The notes under the pieces were generated by a model. It searched no databases and was not told where the DNA came from. It worked only from the letters and a program-made list of their open reading frames with translations. Positions 33,646 to 41,380 of a stretch of 64,000 nt of DNA are shown here, in pieces. The position numbers and the translations under genes were made by a program. The stretch's first letter is position 1. Each line of letters begins with the position of its first letter. This DNA is from Alistipes sp. ZOR0009 (lineage in GTDB: Bacteria > Bacteroidota > Bacteroidia > Bacteroidales > ZOR0009): NCBI RefSeq assembly GCF_000798815.1, contig NZ_JTLD01000014.1:1-64000 (forward strand), written 5' to 3'.

Positions 33646-34368
33646 CTATTGGCCGTTTATTTTTCTGTATTGTTTCCCTTGCTCCATCGGAGTGGCTATT
33701 ATCTGAGCATAGGTGGTTTGGTCGATAAATTTTGGGGTGTAGGTGATTCCTAAAACTGTTAGCTGCTTGGTAAACGCTCTCAGGTGGTTGGCCGAAGCTC
33801 TCTTAAGGTTGTCGAATACGAGCAGAATGCTGGCATTAGCGGTCTTTTGCATGTCGGCATTCAAATCAGATATATCCTTATCCTCAATTAAAGCTCCCAC
33901 CTTATAGGCTTCGGTTAGCGAGATAGAGCCCTGCGCTACCAGCTGATTATATAGGTTGGTAAATTCTGGATTTTGGAATTCTCCAACGGGTGACAGAGAG
34001 GTGTTGGATAGTCCTAGGTGCTCCATTAAACCTACAACGGCGTTGATATGGGTGGCCTCTGCGTTGGCTATATTGGTAAATATTTGGACGTTCCACTTGG
34101 CGTTTAGGGTTGTGTAAACATCCTTAGCCAGCTTTTCTTCCTCCTTCATATAGGTAAGCATATCCGCCTCGGAGGGGGTTGCTGGAGGTGATGGGGGGAG
34201 TACTCCTGTAAGGTTGGCACCGAGAGCAAAGCTGGTGACTTCGCTTTTAACGTCGAGTACAGGTACATTTGATTCTGTGCTGACATCAGAGTTTCTATCG
34301 CAGCTGGCAAAGGTGCTTCCGGTTGCCATTAGTGCTGCCAATGCTAGAAAATGTACTGCTGCTTTCAT
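33646..34368 (-). CDS. DUF2202 ferritin-like lipoprotein
   Basis: 240 residues. A lipoprotein signal (TGSTFASC, lipid-modified Cys about 23) is followed by a linker and the DUF2202 domain (about 65-220). The domain is a four-helix bundle of ferritin-like type: MKEEEKLAKDVYTTLNAKW and NAEATHINAVVGLMEHLGL supply Glu and His residues at the positions expected for a di-metal site, and a second pair of helices follows (ASANHLRAFTKQLTVLG). Metal binding is inferred from family fold. It is last in a minus-strand cluster with the sigma factor genes at 34447-36477. Confidence 0.85.
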   Translation of the reverse strand: MKAAVHFLALAALMATGSTFASCDRNSDVSTESNVPVLDVKSEVTSFALGANLTGVLPPSPPATPSEADMLTYMKEEEKLAKDVYTTLNAKWNVQIFTNIANAEATHINAVVGLMEHLGLSNTSLSPVGEFQNPEFTNLYNQLVAQGSISLTEAYKVGALIEDKDISDLNADMQKTANASILLVFDNLKRASANHLRAFTKQLTVLGITYTPKFIDQTTYAQIIATPMEQGKQYRKINGQ

Positions 34369-34395
34369 CTTTTCGATTTTTAATGATGTTTATGA

Positions 34396-34422
34396 GGGAT
34401 AAGGATTTGTTTTCCTTATCCC
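34396..34422 (-). terminator. Hairpin between the small secreted protein and DUF2202 genes
   Basis: GGGATAAGGA and TCCTTATCCC form a perfect 10-bp stem with a 7-base loop, in the 78-base gap of the minus-strand cluster. It may lower transcription of the last gene relative to the earlier ones. Confidence 0.6.
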
Positions 34423-34446
34423 TACTGCAATTGAAATGTCTAAGAT

Positions 34447-34773
34447 TTACTTTTGACGAGCATCGAGATTGTCGCATACTCCATTACCATCTTTATCGGT
34501 ATAGTTGGCGCCTTTGCCTTTACCTTTGCCGTTGCGCATGTGGCCAGCGCCGTCGCACTTACCACCCTTTCTCCCTTGCCCGATACCCTGACCTTTGTGT
34601 TTTGCCCGGTTGGAGGTTCCATTCTCGAAGTTGTCGCAGGTGCCGTTGCCGTTTTTATCAACATAAGCTGGCCCGTTAGCCTTTTGAGGTTCTGATTTTT
34701 TTGTATCCTGAGCGTTGGCTACTGCGGCAAAAGCAGCTATTGCAAGCACTGCAAAAAAAAGTTTTGTTTTCAT
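34447..34773 (-). CDS. Small secreted protein with two DxNGNG calcium-loop-like motifs
   Basis: 108 residues. A signal peptide (1-21, AVANA-Q) exports it. The mature protein has two near-identical motifs, YVDKNGNGTCDNFE (about 37-50) and YTDKDGNGVCDNLD (about 91-104). Each resembles an EF-hand/dockerin or thrombospondin type 3 calcium loop (D-x-N/D-x-N-G-x-x-D), with one cysteine. Between them is a Gly/Lys/Arg-rich stretch (GKGKGKGAN, KGQGIGQGRKGG). I infer calcium or other metal binding at the cell envelope, with a possible disulfide between the two loops. Between the metal-type genes of an ECF cluster. Confidence 0.75.
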   Translation of the reverse strand: MKTKLFFAVLAIAAFAAVANAQDTKKSEPQKANGPAYVDKNGNGTCDNFENGTSNRAKHKGQGIGQGRKGGKCDGAGHMRNGKGKGKGANYTDKDGNGVCDNLDARQK

Positions 34774-34816
34774 TTTGTTTTATTTTGATGTTAGTAAATG
34801 TGCATACCTATGGCCG

Positions 34817-34838
34817 TTCTGCCTAGAATTAGGCAGAA
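34817..34838. other. Perfect hairpin in the leader of the small secreted protein gene
   Basis: TTCTGCCTA and TAGGCAGAA pair perfectly around GAAT. It lies in the 95-base gap between the Spy-like gene and the small secreted protein gene, where it could attenuate or stabilise the transcript. No T tract follows in the minus direction. Confidence 0.5.
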
Positions 34839-34868
34839 GATGTGAATACAACTTCTTAATGCTAAAGG

Positions 34869-35426
34869 TTATTTGGTAGTGCTACCTCTAAGGCAATGCT
34901 GATGTTTGCCCTCTCCTTGTTCTTTCCCGCGGCAGCTCACCGAGGATTCGGTGCCAAGTATTGTTTGAAATATTCCCTTAAGCGTAGTTTGCTGTTGAGG
35001 GGTACAGATTGCCTTGATGCCGAGATAGTAGCGGTAGGTCTCCTTTTTTAGGCGGGCATGCTGCTCTCCGATAGAATCGGCTATGCTGTTGAGCCGTAAG
35101 GTATCAGGCGAAGAGCTCGACATGTTTTGCATCATGCTTTTTCGCAGCTTGTTTAGCCTCTCGTTTATGGAGTTTACGTCGCCTCTAAAGGTTCTATTAA
35201 CTATCCTAAACTGCTCCATCTGGTCGGATGTGAGGTTGAGGGAATATTTGAAAAATCGGCCGTTATACTGTATCTCTTCTGCGGGTTGTTGCTTGCTGGA
35301 ATAGGCCGTTGCCGTTGTATATCGCGACTGGTAAAGGTGAAAACCAATGGTTACCAATGTGGTTACGTTGAAAATAGCGAGCAGCGCTATAATCCATATT
35401 AGGGTTTTATTGTTTGTCGTTTTCAT
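34869..35426 (-). CDS. Spy/CpxP-like periplasmic protein (metal- or stress-sensing type)
   Basis: 185 residues with one N-terminal membrane anchor (about 9-28). The periplasmic part is helical and resembles the Spy/CpxP and periplasmic heavy-metal-sensor families: SLNLTSDQMEQFRIVNRTF (LTxxQ-type motif), then RLKKETYRYYLGIKAICTPQQQTTLKGIF with the second LTxxQ-like element. The C-terminus (SCRGKEQGEGKHQHC) has two cysteines and two histidines that could bind metal. It follows the anti-sigma gene by one base and is probably part of the signalling system. Confidence 0.78.
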   Translation of the reverse strand: MKTTNNKTLIWIIALLAIFNVTTLVTIGFHLYQSRYTTATAYSSKQQPAEEIQYNGRFFKYSLNLTSDQMEQFRIVNRTFRGDVNSINERLNKLRKSMMQNMSSSSPDTLRLNSIADSIGEQHARLKKETYRYYLGIKAICTPQQQTTLKGIFQTILGTESSVSCRGKEQGEGKHQHCLRGSTTK

Positions 35427-35427
35427 A

Positions 35428-35838
35428 CTATTCGGAGGTTAGAAGTGAGATGGATTCTAAGTGCGAATCGTCGATTATGGCCATTTCGTTGGTGCTGGAG
35501 ACCGTATGTGTTTGGGCTTTGAATAGGTTCCCTACCACAATTCCTAGCACAATGGTTGCTGCAACAGATGCGGCCAGCATCAGCGGCCTAACCCTGCTTA
35601 CATGTAGGGGCTTTCTGATTGGTTGCTTAGCCACTTGGGCCATTACTCTTGCGGCTAGAAAAGTAGATGGCTGCATTTGTTGCTGGCTATCGACGTAGGC
35701 ATCTACAGCCTGCATGGCTCTGTAGGCGGCAGCACAACTTTGGCAGCTGCTTAAATGCTCAATAACTTGGTTGGAGTGCATCTGCATTGTGCTGCCATTA
35801 AATCGATCTAAGTGTTGTATGCATTCTTTACAGGTCAT
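35428..35838 (-). CDS. Anti-sigma factor with zinc-finger (zf-HC2-like) domain
   Basis: 136 residues. The N-terminus MTCKECIQHLDRF followed by HSNQVIEHLSSCQSC is the HxxxCxxC-type zinc-binding anti-sigma domain (His about 30, Cys about 34 and 37). A linker and one membrane helix (about 88-106) follow, then a short periplasmic tail. It should hold the sigma factor encoded just upstream and release it on an envelope signal, perhaps through the Spy-like product of the next gene. Confidence 0.85.
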   Translation of the reverse strand: MTCKECIQHLDRFNGSTMQMHSNQVIEHLSSCQSCAAAYRAMQAVDAYVDSQQQMQPSTFLAARVMAQVAKQPIRKPLHVSRVRPLMLAASVAATIVLGIVVGNLFKAQTHTVSSTNEMAIIDDSHLESISLLTSE

Positions 35839-35895
35839 TGTCGGTCTCTTTTTATAATGTTAGTAACCATTTTGAGGGAAATCCTACGGGTACTT

Positions 35896-36477
35896 CTATT
35901 TTTTATAGTAGATAGTCAGCTTTTTTCGGAGGTTGGCTTTTGCCCGCTGTAGTAGCTGCTCTATGGCTCCTTCGCTGATACCCATGATGGCGGCTATCTC
36001 GGCCTGCGGTAGTTCGTCGTACCGGCTTAGGGTAAAAGCGACTCGCTGTTTTTCGGGTAGTGCATCTATGGCCCGCTCTATGGCCTTGCTCTCTTGGGCA
36101 GCAATAAGCTGCCGCTCGGGATTGTCGGTAACGGGAAGGGCTACTGGCGTCACCTCCGTCTTTTCTCGGGTAAAAAAAACTTCGATACGCTGAAAAATGC
36201 TCCGTTTCTTGCTGCTGCGAATGTGATTGAGCGAGGCGTTTACGGCCATACGGTAGAGCCAGGTAGATAGCTTCGATTCGTTCTTAAAGCGATCCAACTG
36301 CAGGTAGGCGCTGATAAATACTTCCTGGGTGAGATCTTCTGCATCCTCCTTGCTATGTGTAAGCCCCATGCAGGTTCGGAAAACCAAGGTTTGGTGCACA
36401 CGTACCAGCTCGGTAAAGAGCTCCTGCTCTCCCTCTACTATCCGTTGTACCATTTCTGCCTCCTGCATTAATATCAT
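35896..36477 (-). CDS. ECF-type RNA polymerase sigma factor
   Basis: 193 residues. Region 2 covers about 25-95 (LTHSKEDAEDLTQEVFISAYLQLDRFKNESKLSTWLYRMAVN, quoted in segments) and region 4 about 130-185 (LPEKQRVAFTLSRYDELPQAEIAAIMGISEGAIEQLLQRAK). The charged linker between (FFTREKTEVTPVA) is longer than average. It directs RNA polymerase to envelope-stress genes and is probably held by the anti-sigma factor 57 bases downstream. It begins a five-gene minus-strand cluster. Confidence 0.93.
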   Translation of the reverse strand: MILMQEAEMVQRIVEGEQELFTELVRVHQTLVFRTCMGLTHSKEDAEDLTQEVFISAYLQLDRFKNESKLSTWLYRMAVNASLNHIRSSKKRSIFQRIEVFFTREKTEVTPVALPVTDNPERQLIAAQESKAIERAIDALPEKQRVAFTLSRYDELPQAEIAAIMGISEGAIEQLLQRAKANLRKKLTIYYKK

Positions 36478-36838
36478 CGTAAAGTTTCAATTGATTTACC
36501 AATTTAGAAACAATTGGCGGGAATTTCCTACGGTGCTGCTACCATTTTTTTTCAAAAGGAAACAAGAGTCTTTTATCCCTTGAACTGCGATCAAATGCTA
36601 GTAGGTTAAGCATCTTTACAGGATTGTTTGAAAGAAATGTGTATAAACAGAGTAAAAGCACTACAAACAAATAATATATAGAGGTGTTTTGTTGGAACAT
36701 ATCTGCATCGCTTCGTTTGTTTTCATTTGTTTTCATTTTCCATTCGGTGTGTTAAAATAGGGCGATAAAAAATGACGCACCGAATTTGTGGCTTGAAGAT
36801 TGGGAAATGATGTTTTTTATTGAATTTGATAAAAATAC

Positions 36839-36872
36839 AAAACCCTGCAAATTCTATGATTTGCAGGGTTTT
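36839..36872 (-). terminator. Terminator after tRNA-Ser
   Basis: AAAACCCTGCAAAT and ATTTGCAGGGTTTT form a perfect 14-bp stem with a 6-base loop, 25 bases beyond the 3' end of the tRNA on the minus strand. Confidence 0.88.
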
Positions 36873-36896
36873 GGAGCGCTTTGATTTTTTGTTGAG

Positions 36897-36983
36897 CGGA
36901 GAGAAAGGGATTCGAACCCCCGGTACTGCAAGCAGTACACCTGATTTCGAGTCAGGCCCATTCGACCACTCTGGCATCTCTCC
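36897..36983 (-). tRNA. tRNA-Ser (anticodon CGA)
   Basis: On the minus strand, acceptor GGAGAGA pairs with TCTCTCC, with discriminator G at 36897. The anticodon loop CTCGAAA gives anticodon CGA (reads UCG). A long variable arm (TGTACTGCTTGCAGTAC) and T-loop GGTTCGAATCC are present, typical of class II tRNA-Ser. The CCA end is not encoded. A -7 promoter box (TACTTTTG, 36989-36996) is directly upstream. Confidence 0.95.
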
Positions 36984-36988
36984 GAGGA

Positions 36989-36996
36989 CAAAAGTA
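36989..36996 (-). promoter_or_regulatory. -7 box of the tRNA-Ser gene
   Basis: The minus strand reads TACTTTTG, an exact TAnnTTTG match, and ends only 5 bases before the mature tRNA. The leader would be very short. No good -33 element seen. Confidence 0.45.
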
Positions 36997-37108
36997 GTGA
37001 TTTCCATCTACCGATGTCCTCTAAAACAAAAAAAACTACAACTACTTTTGTAATCTTCTTTGTGATCTTTATGGCATAAAAATGAGCATTTCCGTATCTG
37101 CCTTGTTG

Positions 37109-37116
37109 TATATTTG
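37109..37116 (+). promoter_or_regulatory. -7 box of the C4-dicarboxylate transporter gene
   Basis: TATATTTG is an exact TAnnTTTG match. Transcription would start near 37121, about 24 bases before ATG 37145, which supports that start over the upstream ATG at 37082. Confidence 0.55.
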
Positions 37117-37144
37117 TCACAATTTTAATGAAATATCTACCGCT

Positions 37145-38464
37145 ATGTTTTGGTTGGAGCTTTTAGTTGTTCTATTGGCAATATTTTTAGGAGCCCGTAT
37201 CGGAGGTATAGGGCTTGGAGTGATGGGTGCGCTAGGTTTAGCCGTGCTTGTCTTTGTATTTGGTTTGCAACCCTCGGTACCTCCGGTGGATGTGATGCTG
37301 ATGATTGTTGCGGTCGTTACTGCAGCAGGAGCGCTACAGGCCGCAGGTGGGCTCGACTATCTGGTGCATTTGGCAGAAAAGATGCTCCGTAAGAATCCAA
37401 AGCAGATAACCTTCTACGGACCATTGGTAACCTACCTGTTTACGATTGTTGCAGGTACAGGGCATGTGTCGTATTCCGTACTGCCTGTAATTGCAGAGGT
37501 GGCAACCGACACTCGTGTTCGTCCCGAGAGGCCCATGTCTATAGCAGTTATTGCATCGCAGCAGGGGATAACTGCAAGCCCAATTTCGGCTGCTACGGTG
37601 GCGCTATTGGGAATGCTTTCGCCTTTTGGCTATACGCTTACCGATATTTTAATGGTTGCAATTCCTTCTACGTTGGTAGGAGTGTTTGCTGGTGCGCTGT
37701 TTGCCTCGCGCATGGGTAAGGAGCTCGATAAGGATCCGGAGTTTCTGGCAAAGTTGGAAGATGGCTCATTTTCTTTTCTAGCAAAGAAGCCCGATCACGA
37801 GGTGGTTATTCCATTTACAGCGAAGCTTTCTGTTTACCTATTTCTTTTGGGAACCATACTTATTGTGCTGTTTGGTTCGGTTGAGAGCCTTCGTCCATCG
37901 TGGGAGAGTAATGGGGTAAAAACGATGCTTGGCATGCCAGAGGCCATTGAAGTGATAATGCTATCCATTGCTGCAGCCATTTTACTATTTTGCAAAGCAT
38001 CTGTTGACAAAACCGTAAAAGGATCGGTATTTATTGCAGGGGTACAGGCCGTAATTGCCATATTTGGTATTGCGTGGATGGGTGATACCTTCTTTAAGGG
38101 CAACATGCCATTTTTGGAGGCTGGTCTTAAGTCTATGGTTACTGCTTATCCTTGGCTTTTCTCTTTTGCGCTGTTTGTGCTTTCTATCCTTTTGTACAGT
38201 CAGGCTGCCACGGTACGTGCGCTGGTGCCATTTGGGTTGGGCCTGGGCATTCCTGCCGCCTCAATGATTGGGATGTTTCCGTCGGTTAACGGCTACTTCT
38301 TTATACCAAACTATCCAACCATTGTGGCTGCCATCAACTTTGATAGAACGGGGACAACCCGAATTGGGCGTTGGGTGCTAAACCACAGCTTTATGATTCC
38401 GGGCTTGGTTGCTACAGTTGTTGCTGTTGCAATAGGGCTTCTTCTTACAAGTATCATTTTCTAG
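37145..38464 (+). CDS. Anaerobic C4-dicarboxylate transporter, Dcu family
   Basis: 439 residues from ATG 37145, mostly hydrophobic with about ten membrane segments. The start FWLELLVVLLAIFLGARIGGIGLG is a signature of DcuA/DcuB carriers, and GTGHVSYSVLPVI and ASQQGITASPISAA are conserved central motifs. The Dcu family exchanges fumarate, succinate, malate or aspartate in anaerobic respiration. DcuA and DcuB cannot be told apart here. It works well with the asparaginase gene at 45947, whose product forms aspartate. A terminator follows at 38475. Confidence 0.92.
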   Translation: MFWLELLVVLLAIFLGARIGGIGLGVMGALGLAVLVFVFGLQPSVPPVDVMLMIVAVVTAAGALQAAGGLDYLVHLAEKMLRKNPKQITFYGPLVTYLFTIVAGTGHVSYSVLPVIAEVATDTRVRPERPMSIAVIASQQGITASPISAATVALLGMLSPFGYTLTDILMVAIPSTLVGVFAGALFASRMGKELDKDPEFLAKLEDGSFSFLAKKPDHEVVIPFTAKLSVYLFLLGTILIVLFGSVESLRPSWESNGVKTMLGMPEAIEVIMLSIAAAILLFCKASVDKTVKGSVFIAGVQAVIAIFGIAWMGDTFFKGNMPFLEAGLKSMVTAYPWLFSFALFVLSILLYSQAATVRALVPFGLGLGIPAASMIGMFPSVNGYFFIPNYPTIVAAINFDRTGTTRIGRWVLNHSFMIPGLVATVVAVAIGLLLTSIIF

Positions 38465-38474
38465 AATATAGCAG

Positions 38475-38510
38475 AAAGGCACCTCCTAGGCAATGGGAGG
38501 TGTCTTTTTA
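38475..38510 (+). terminator. Terminator of the Dcu gene
   Basis: GGCACCTCC and GGAGGTGTC pair (with one wobble) around TAGGCAATG, flanked by an A run and a T run. Confidence 0.85.
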
Positions 38511-38679
38511 TGTCCAGCATATTCGTAATGAAGTGGTGTTGTGCTTTAGTTAGCTGTTGGTGATTTTTTAGTGTTGGTGTTAATGTGCTTGCTAGTAGTG
38601 GTGATGGTAGATATTGTTTTTAATACAAATATTAAATAATGTTTACGTTCTTTTTTAAGGTTAAAAAAGAATTAATCTT

Positions 38680-38877
38680 TGCGAAGTACAAGTTAGATCG
38701 GATACGAAATATTTGCGCTGCTAAGGGCGCTTCAAGATACTGACCATTTAACACCTTCTCGATGTCCTTATTTGTAATACCGTATCGAGAAATACTAAGC
38801 TTAACTGTTTTAAAGATGAAGGAAAGCCTTCAAAAATAGCATTGGGGAGTTACGATGAGTACTCCCCAATTTTTTTG
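38680..38877 (+). ncRNA. Candidate structured RNA, about 190 nt (possibly 6S-like)
   Basis: The gap between the Dcu gene and tex holds a non-coding block. A near-consensus -7 box (AATCTTTG, 38674-38681) predicts a start near 38687. Three hairpins follow: TTCTCGAT (38756-38763) with ATCGAGAA (38784-38791), TGAAGG..CCTTCA (38817-38832), and a terminator with a perfect 10-bp stem (ATTGGGGAGT/ACTCCCCAAT, 38841-38870) plus T tract. GATACG (38701-38706) can instead pair with CGTATC (38781-38786), and AGTTA (38691-38695) with TAACT downstream, a closed long-hairpin form. Size, architecture and terminator suit a 6S-type RNA or the Bacteroidales-1 motif; the family is not confirmed. Confidence 0.5.
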
Positions 38878-39023
38878 TGCATGATGTAAATGCTGGTTCA
38901 AAGCATCTGACCTAAGTAAAACGGGGAAATGTAACATTTATTGTTGATCACCCTTGCCGGCGTCCTTCGCTCTTGGGATTGTCGATAAATCTTGGTAAAA
39001 TTGAGTTCAAATTATTGTAGTAG

Positions 39024-41159
39024 ATGTCAGATATCAACGAGAAGCACGTTAGCCTGATTGCGAGCGCACTTGGGTTGCAGAGGTGGCAGGTGGAGAATAC
39101 CCTGTCGCTGCTGTCGGAAGGAGCAACCATACCTTTTATCAGCCGCTACCGTAAGGAGCGCACTGGCACCTTGGACGAGGTGGCTGTTGGGGCTATTTCC
39201 GAGCAAAAATCGAAGCTCGATGAGGTTGAAAAACGTCGTGAAACCATTTTAAAATCGATAGAGGAGCAGGGCAAGCTCACCGATGAGTTGAAGCAGAAGA
39301 TAGAGACCAGCTATGTGCTCTCGGAACTGGAAGATTTGTATCTTCCCTATAAGCAGAAGCGCCGTACACGTGCAACCATTGCCAAGGAGAAGGGGCTGGA
39401 GCCGCTTGCTGCTACCATCATGAAGCAGAACTATGGTGATGTGGAGGGTATTGCCCATCGTTTTGTTAACGATGCCGTGGAGAGCGCCGAAGAGGCCATT
39501 GAAGGGGCAAAGGATATCATTGCCGAGTGGGTGAGCGAGAGCCCTAAGGCACGTAATGCCATGCGCCGTATCTTTAGCAGCGATGCCATTATCTCGGCAA
39601 AGGTGGTGAAGGGTAAGGAGGTAGAAGGTGCCAAATACTCCGACTACTTTGCCTTTTCCGAACCGCTAAGACGCTGCGCCTCGCACCGTTTGATGGCCAT
39701 GCGTCGCGGACAGGATGAGGGAGTCCTAAAAATCAGCCTTGGTCCCGATGGCGATGTGGCCATCGAGGAGCTGGATAAACTGTTTGTTCGCAACGATTCG
39801 CCTGCCGCCGAAATCGTACAGGATGCCGTTGAGGATAGCTACAAGCGTTTGCTGGGGCCATCTATCGAAACAGAGTTTATGGGCGTATCGAAGGAGAAGG
39901 CTGACGAGGAGGCCATCCGCGTATTTGCCGAAAACCTACGCCAGCTGCTGCTCGCATCGCCGCTGGGACAGAAATCTGTGCTGGCTATCGACCCAGGATT
40001 CCGGACAGGCTGTAAGGTGGTTTGCCTTGATAAACAAGGGAATTTAGCACACAACGAAACAATATATCCGCATCAGCCACAAAATGAAACATCTACCGCC
40101 ATTAAGAAGATTAGCTCGCTGGTGGATGCCTATAAAATTGACGCGATTGCGATTGGCAACGGAACGGCCAGCCGCGAAACGGAGTCGTTCATTAAGCGTA
40201 TTCACTTTCCGCATGAGGTGCAGGTATTTGTGGTGAGCGAGGATGGCGCATCGATCTACTCGGCATCGCCAACTGCGCGCGAGGAGTTTCCGGATTACGA
40301 TGTAACGGTTCGTGGGGCAGTATCTATTGGTCGCCGTTTGATGGACCCCTTGGCCGAGCTGGTTAAGATCGATCCCAAATCTATTGGGGTGGGGCAGTAC
40401 CAGCACGATGTGGATCAGGGTAAACTCAAGAAAAGCCTAGATGTGGTGGTGGAGAGCTGCGTGAACAGTGTGGGGGTTAACGTCAACACAGCCAGCAAGC
40501 ACCTGCTTACCTACGTGTCGGGCTTGGGGCCAAAGCTGGCGCAAGGGATCGTTGACTATCGGGCCGAAAATGGCCCATTTGCCACCCGTGCCGAACTGAA
40601 AAAGGTTCCCAAATTGGGACCAAAGGCGTTTGAGCAGTGTGCGGGCTTTCTGCGCATCGACAACGCCAAGAATCCGTTGGACAACTCGGCGGTTCACCCC
40701 GAAGCCTACTACGTGGTGGAGAAGATTGCCAAGGATTTGGGCTGTACCGTAAAGGATCTGCTGGCCAATGAGCCGCTGCGCAAATCGATTCAGCCTACCA
40801 AGTATGTCGACGATAAGGTGGGGCTACCTACCCTTAACGATATTATGCAGGAGCTGGCTAAGCCGGGGCGCGACCCGCGTACGGCAGCTAAGGTGTTCGA
40901 GTTTGCGCCCGATATTCACACCATTGACGACCTGAGGGAGGGGATGATGCTTCCGGGCATCGTAACCAACATCACCAACTTTGGGGCGTTTGTCGACGTG
41001 GGCGTTAAGCAGGATGGGCTGGTGCATATTTCGCAGCTGGCCGATCGCTACGTAAGCAACCCGCTGGATGTGGTTAAGCTCCATCAGCACGTTACGGTTA
41101 AGGTGGTTGAGGTAGATAAGGCTCGAAAAAGAGTACAGCTCTCGATGAAGGGGCTTTAA
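39024..41159 (+). CDS. tex: Tex family RNA-binding transcription accessory protein
   Basis: 711 residues, full length. The N-terminal helical domain includes LPFISRYRKERTGTLDE-like sequence (TIPFISRYRKERTGTLDE here). A YqgF-like RNase H fold is central (LAIDPGFRTGCKVVCLD near 324). Two helix-hairpin-helix motifs follow (NTASKHLLTYVSGLGPKLAQGI, quoted in part), and a C-terminal S1 RNA-binding domain (GMMLPGIVTNITNFGAFVDVG, in part). Tex binds nucleic acid during transcription and is near universal. The ATG fits the family start. Confidence 0.96.
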   Translation: MSDINEKHVSLIASALGLQRWQVENTLSLLSEGATIPFISRYRKERTGTLDEVAVGAISEQKSKLDEVEKRRETILKSIEEQGKLTDELKQKIETSYVLSELEDLYLPYKQKRRTRATIAKEKGLEPLAATIMKQNYGDVEGIAHRFVNDAVESAEEAIEGAKDIIAEWVSESPKARNAMRRIFSSDAIISAKVVKGKEVEGAKYSDYFAFSEPLRRCASHRLMAMRRGQDEGVLKISLGPDGDVAIEELDKLFVRNDSPAAEIVQDAVEDSYKRLLGPSIETEFMGVSKEKADEEAIRVFAENLRQLLLASPLGQKSVLAIDPGFRTGCKVVCLDKQGNLAHNETIYPHQPQNETSTAIKKISSLVDAYKIDAIAIGNGTASRETESFIKRIHFPHEVQVFVVSEDGASIYSASPTAREEFPDYDVTVRGAVSIGRRLMDPLAELVKIDPKSIGVGQYQHDVDQGKLKKSLDVVVESCVNSVGVNVNTASKHLLTYVSGLGPKLAQGIVDYRAENGPFATRAELKKVPKLGPKAFEQCAGFLRIDNAKNPLDNSAVHPEAYYVVEKIAKDLGCTVKDLLANEPLRKSIQPTKYVDDKVGLPTLNDIMQELAKPGRDPRTAAKVFEFAPDIHTIDDLREGMMLPGIVTNITNFGAFVDVGVKQDGLVHISQLADRYVSNPLDVVKLHQHVTVKVVEVDKARKRVQLSMKGL

Positions 41160-41167
41160 GATAGCAG

Positions 41168-41199
41168 GAGCGTGGCTTTGTAGGCCACGCTCTTTTTTT
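41168..41199 (+). terminator. Terminator of tex
   Basis: GAGCGTGGC and GCCACGCTC form a perfect 9-bp stem with a 7-base loop, followed by seven Ts. Confidence 0.92.
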
Positions 41200-41306
41200 G
41201 TGTGGTTGGCAAAGGCAGAAATCTCAATGTTGTAGAATTATAGCTGTATTCGTACTACTGTGACAGCAATATTATAAAATTACGGCTGCATTGAGAGAAA
41301 TATGCG

Positions 41307-41338
41307 AAGGAGCGCAACCAGCTACGGTTGCGCTCCTT
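41307..41338 (-). terminator. Terminator of the S9-type peptidase gene
   Basis: AAGGAGCGCAACC and GGTTGCGCTCCTT form a perfect 13-bp stem with a 6-base loop, downstream (minus strand) of the gene ending at 41381. The T run is weak. Confidence 0.75.
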
Positions 41339-41380
41339 GTTTATACGGGTCGCTGGCGCGGTGGTAGCACTGGTTATTTT

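Noticed and set aside
36723-37120. Several ORFs on both strands across the tRNA
   Set aside because: They overlap the tRNA-Ser gene, its promoter and terminator and have no recognised motif; the tRNA explains the region.
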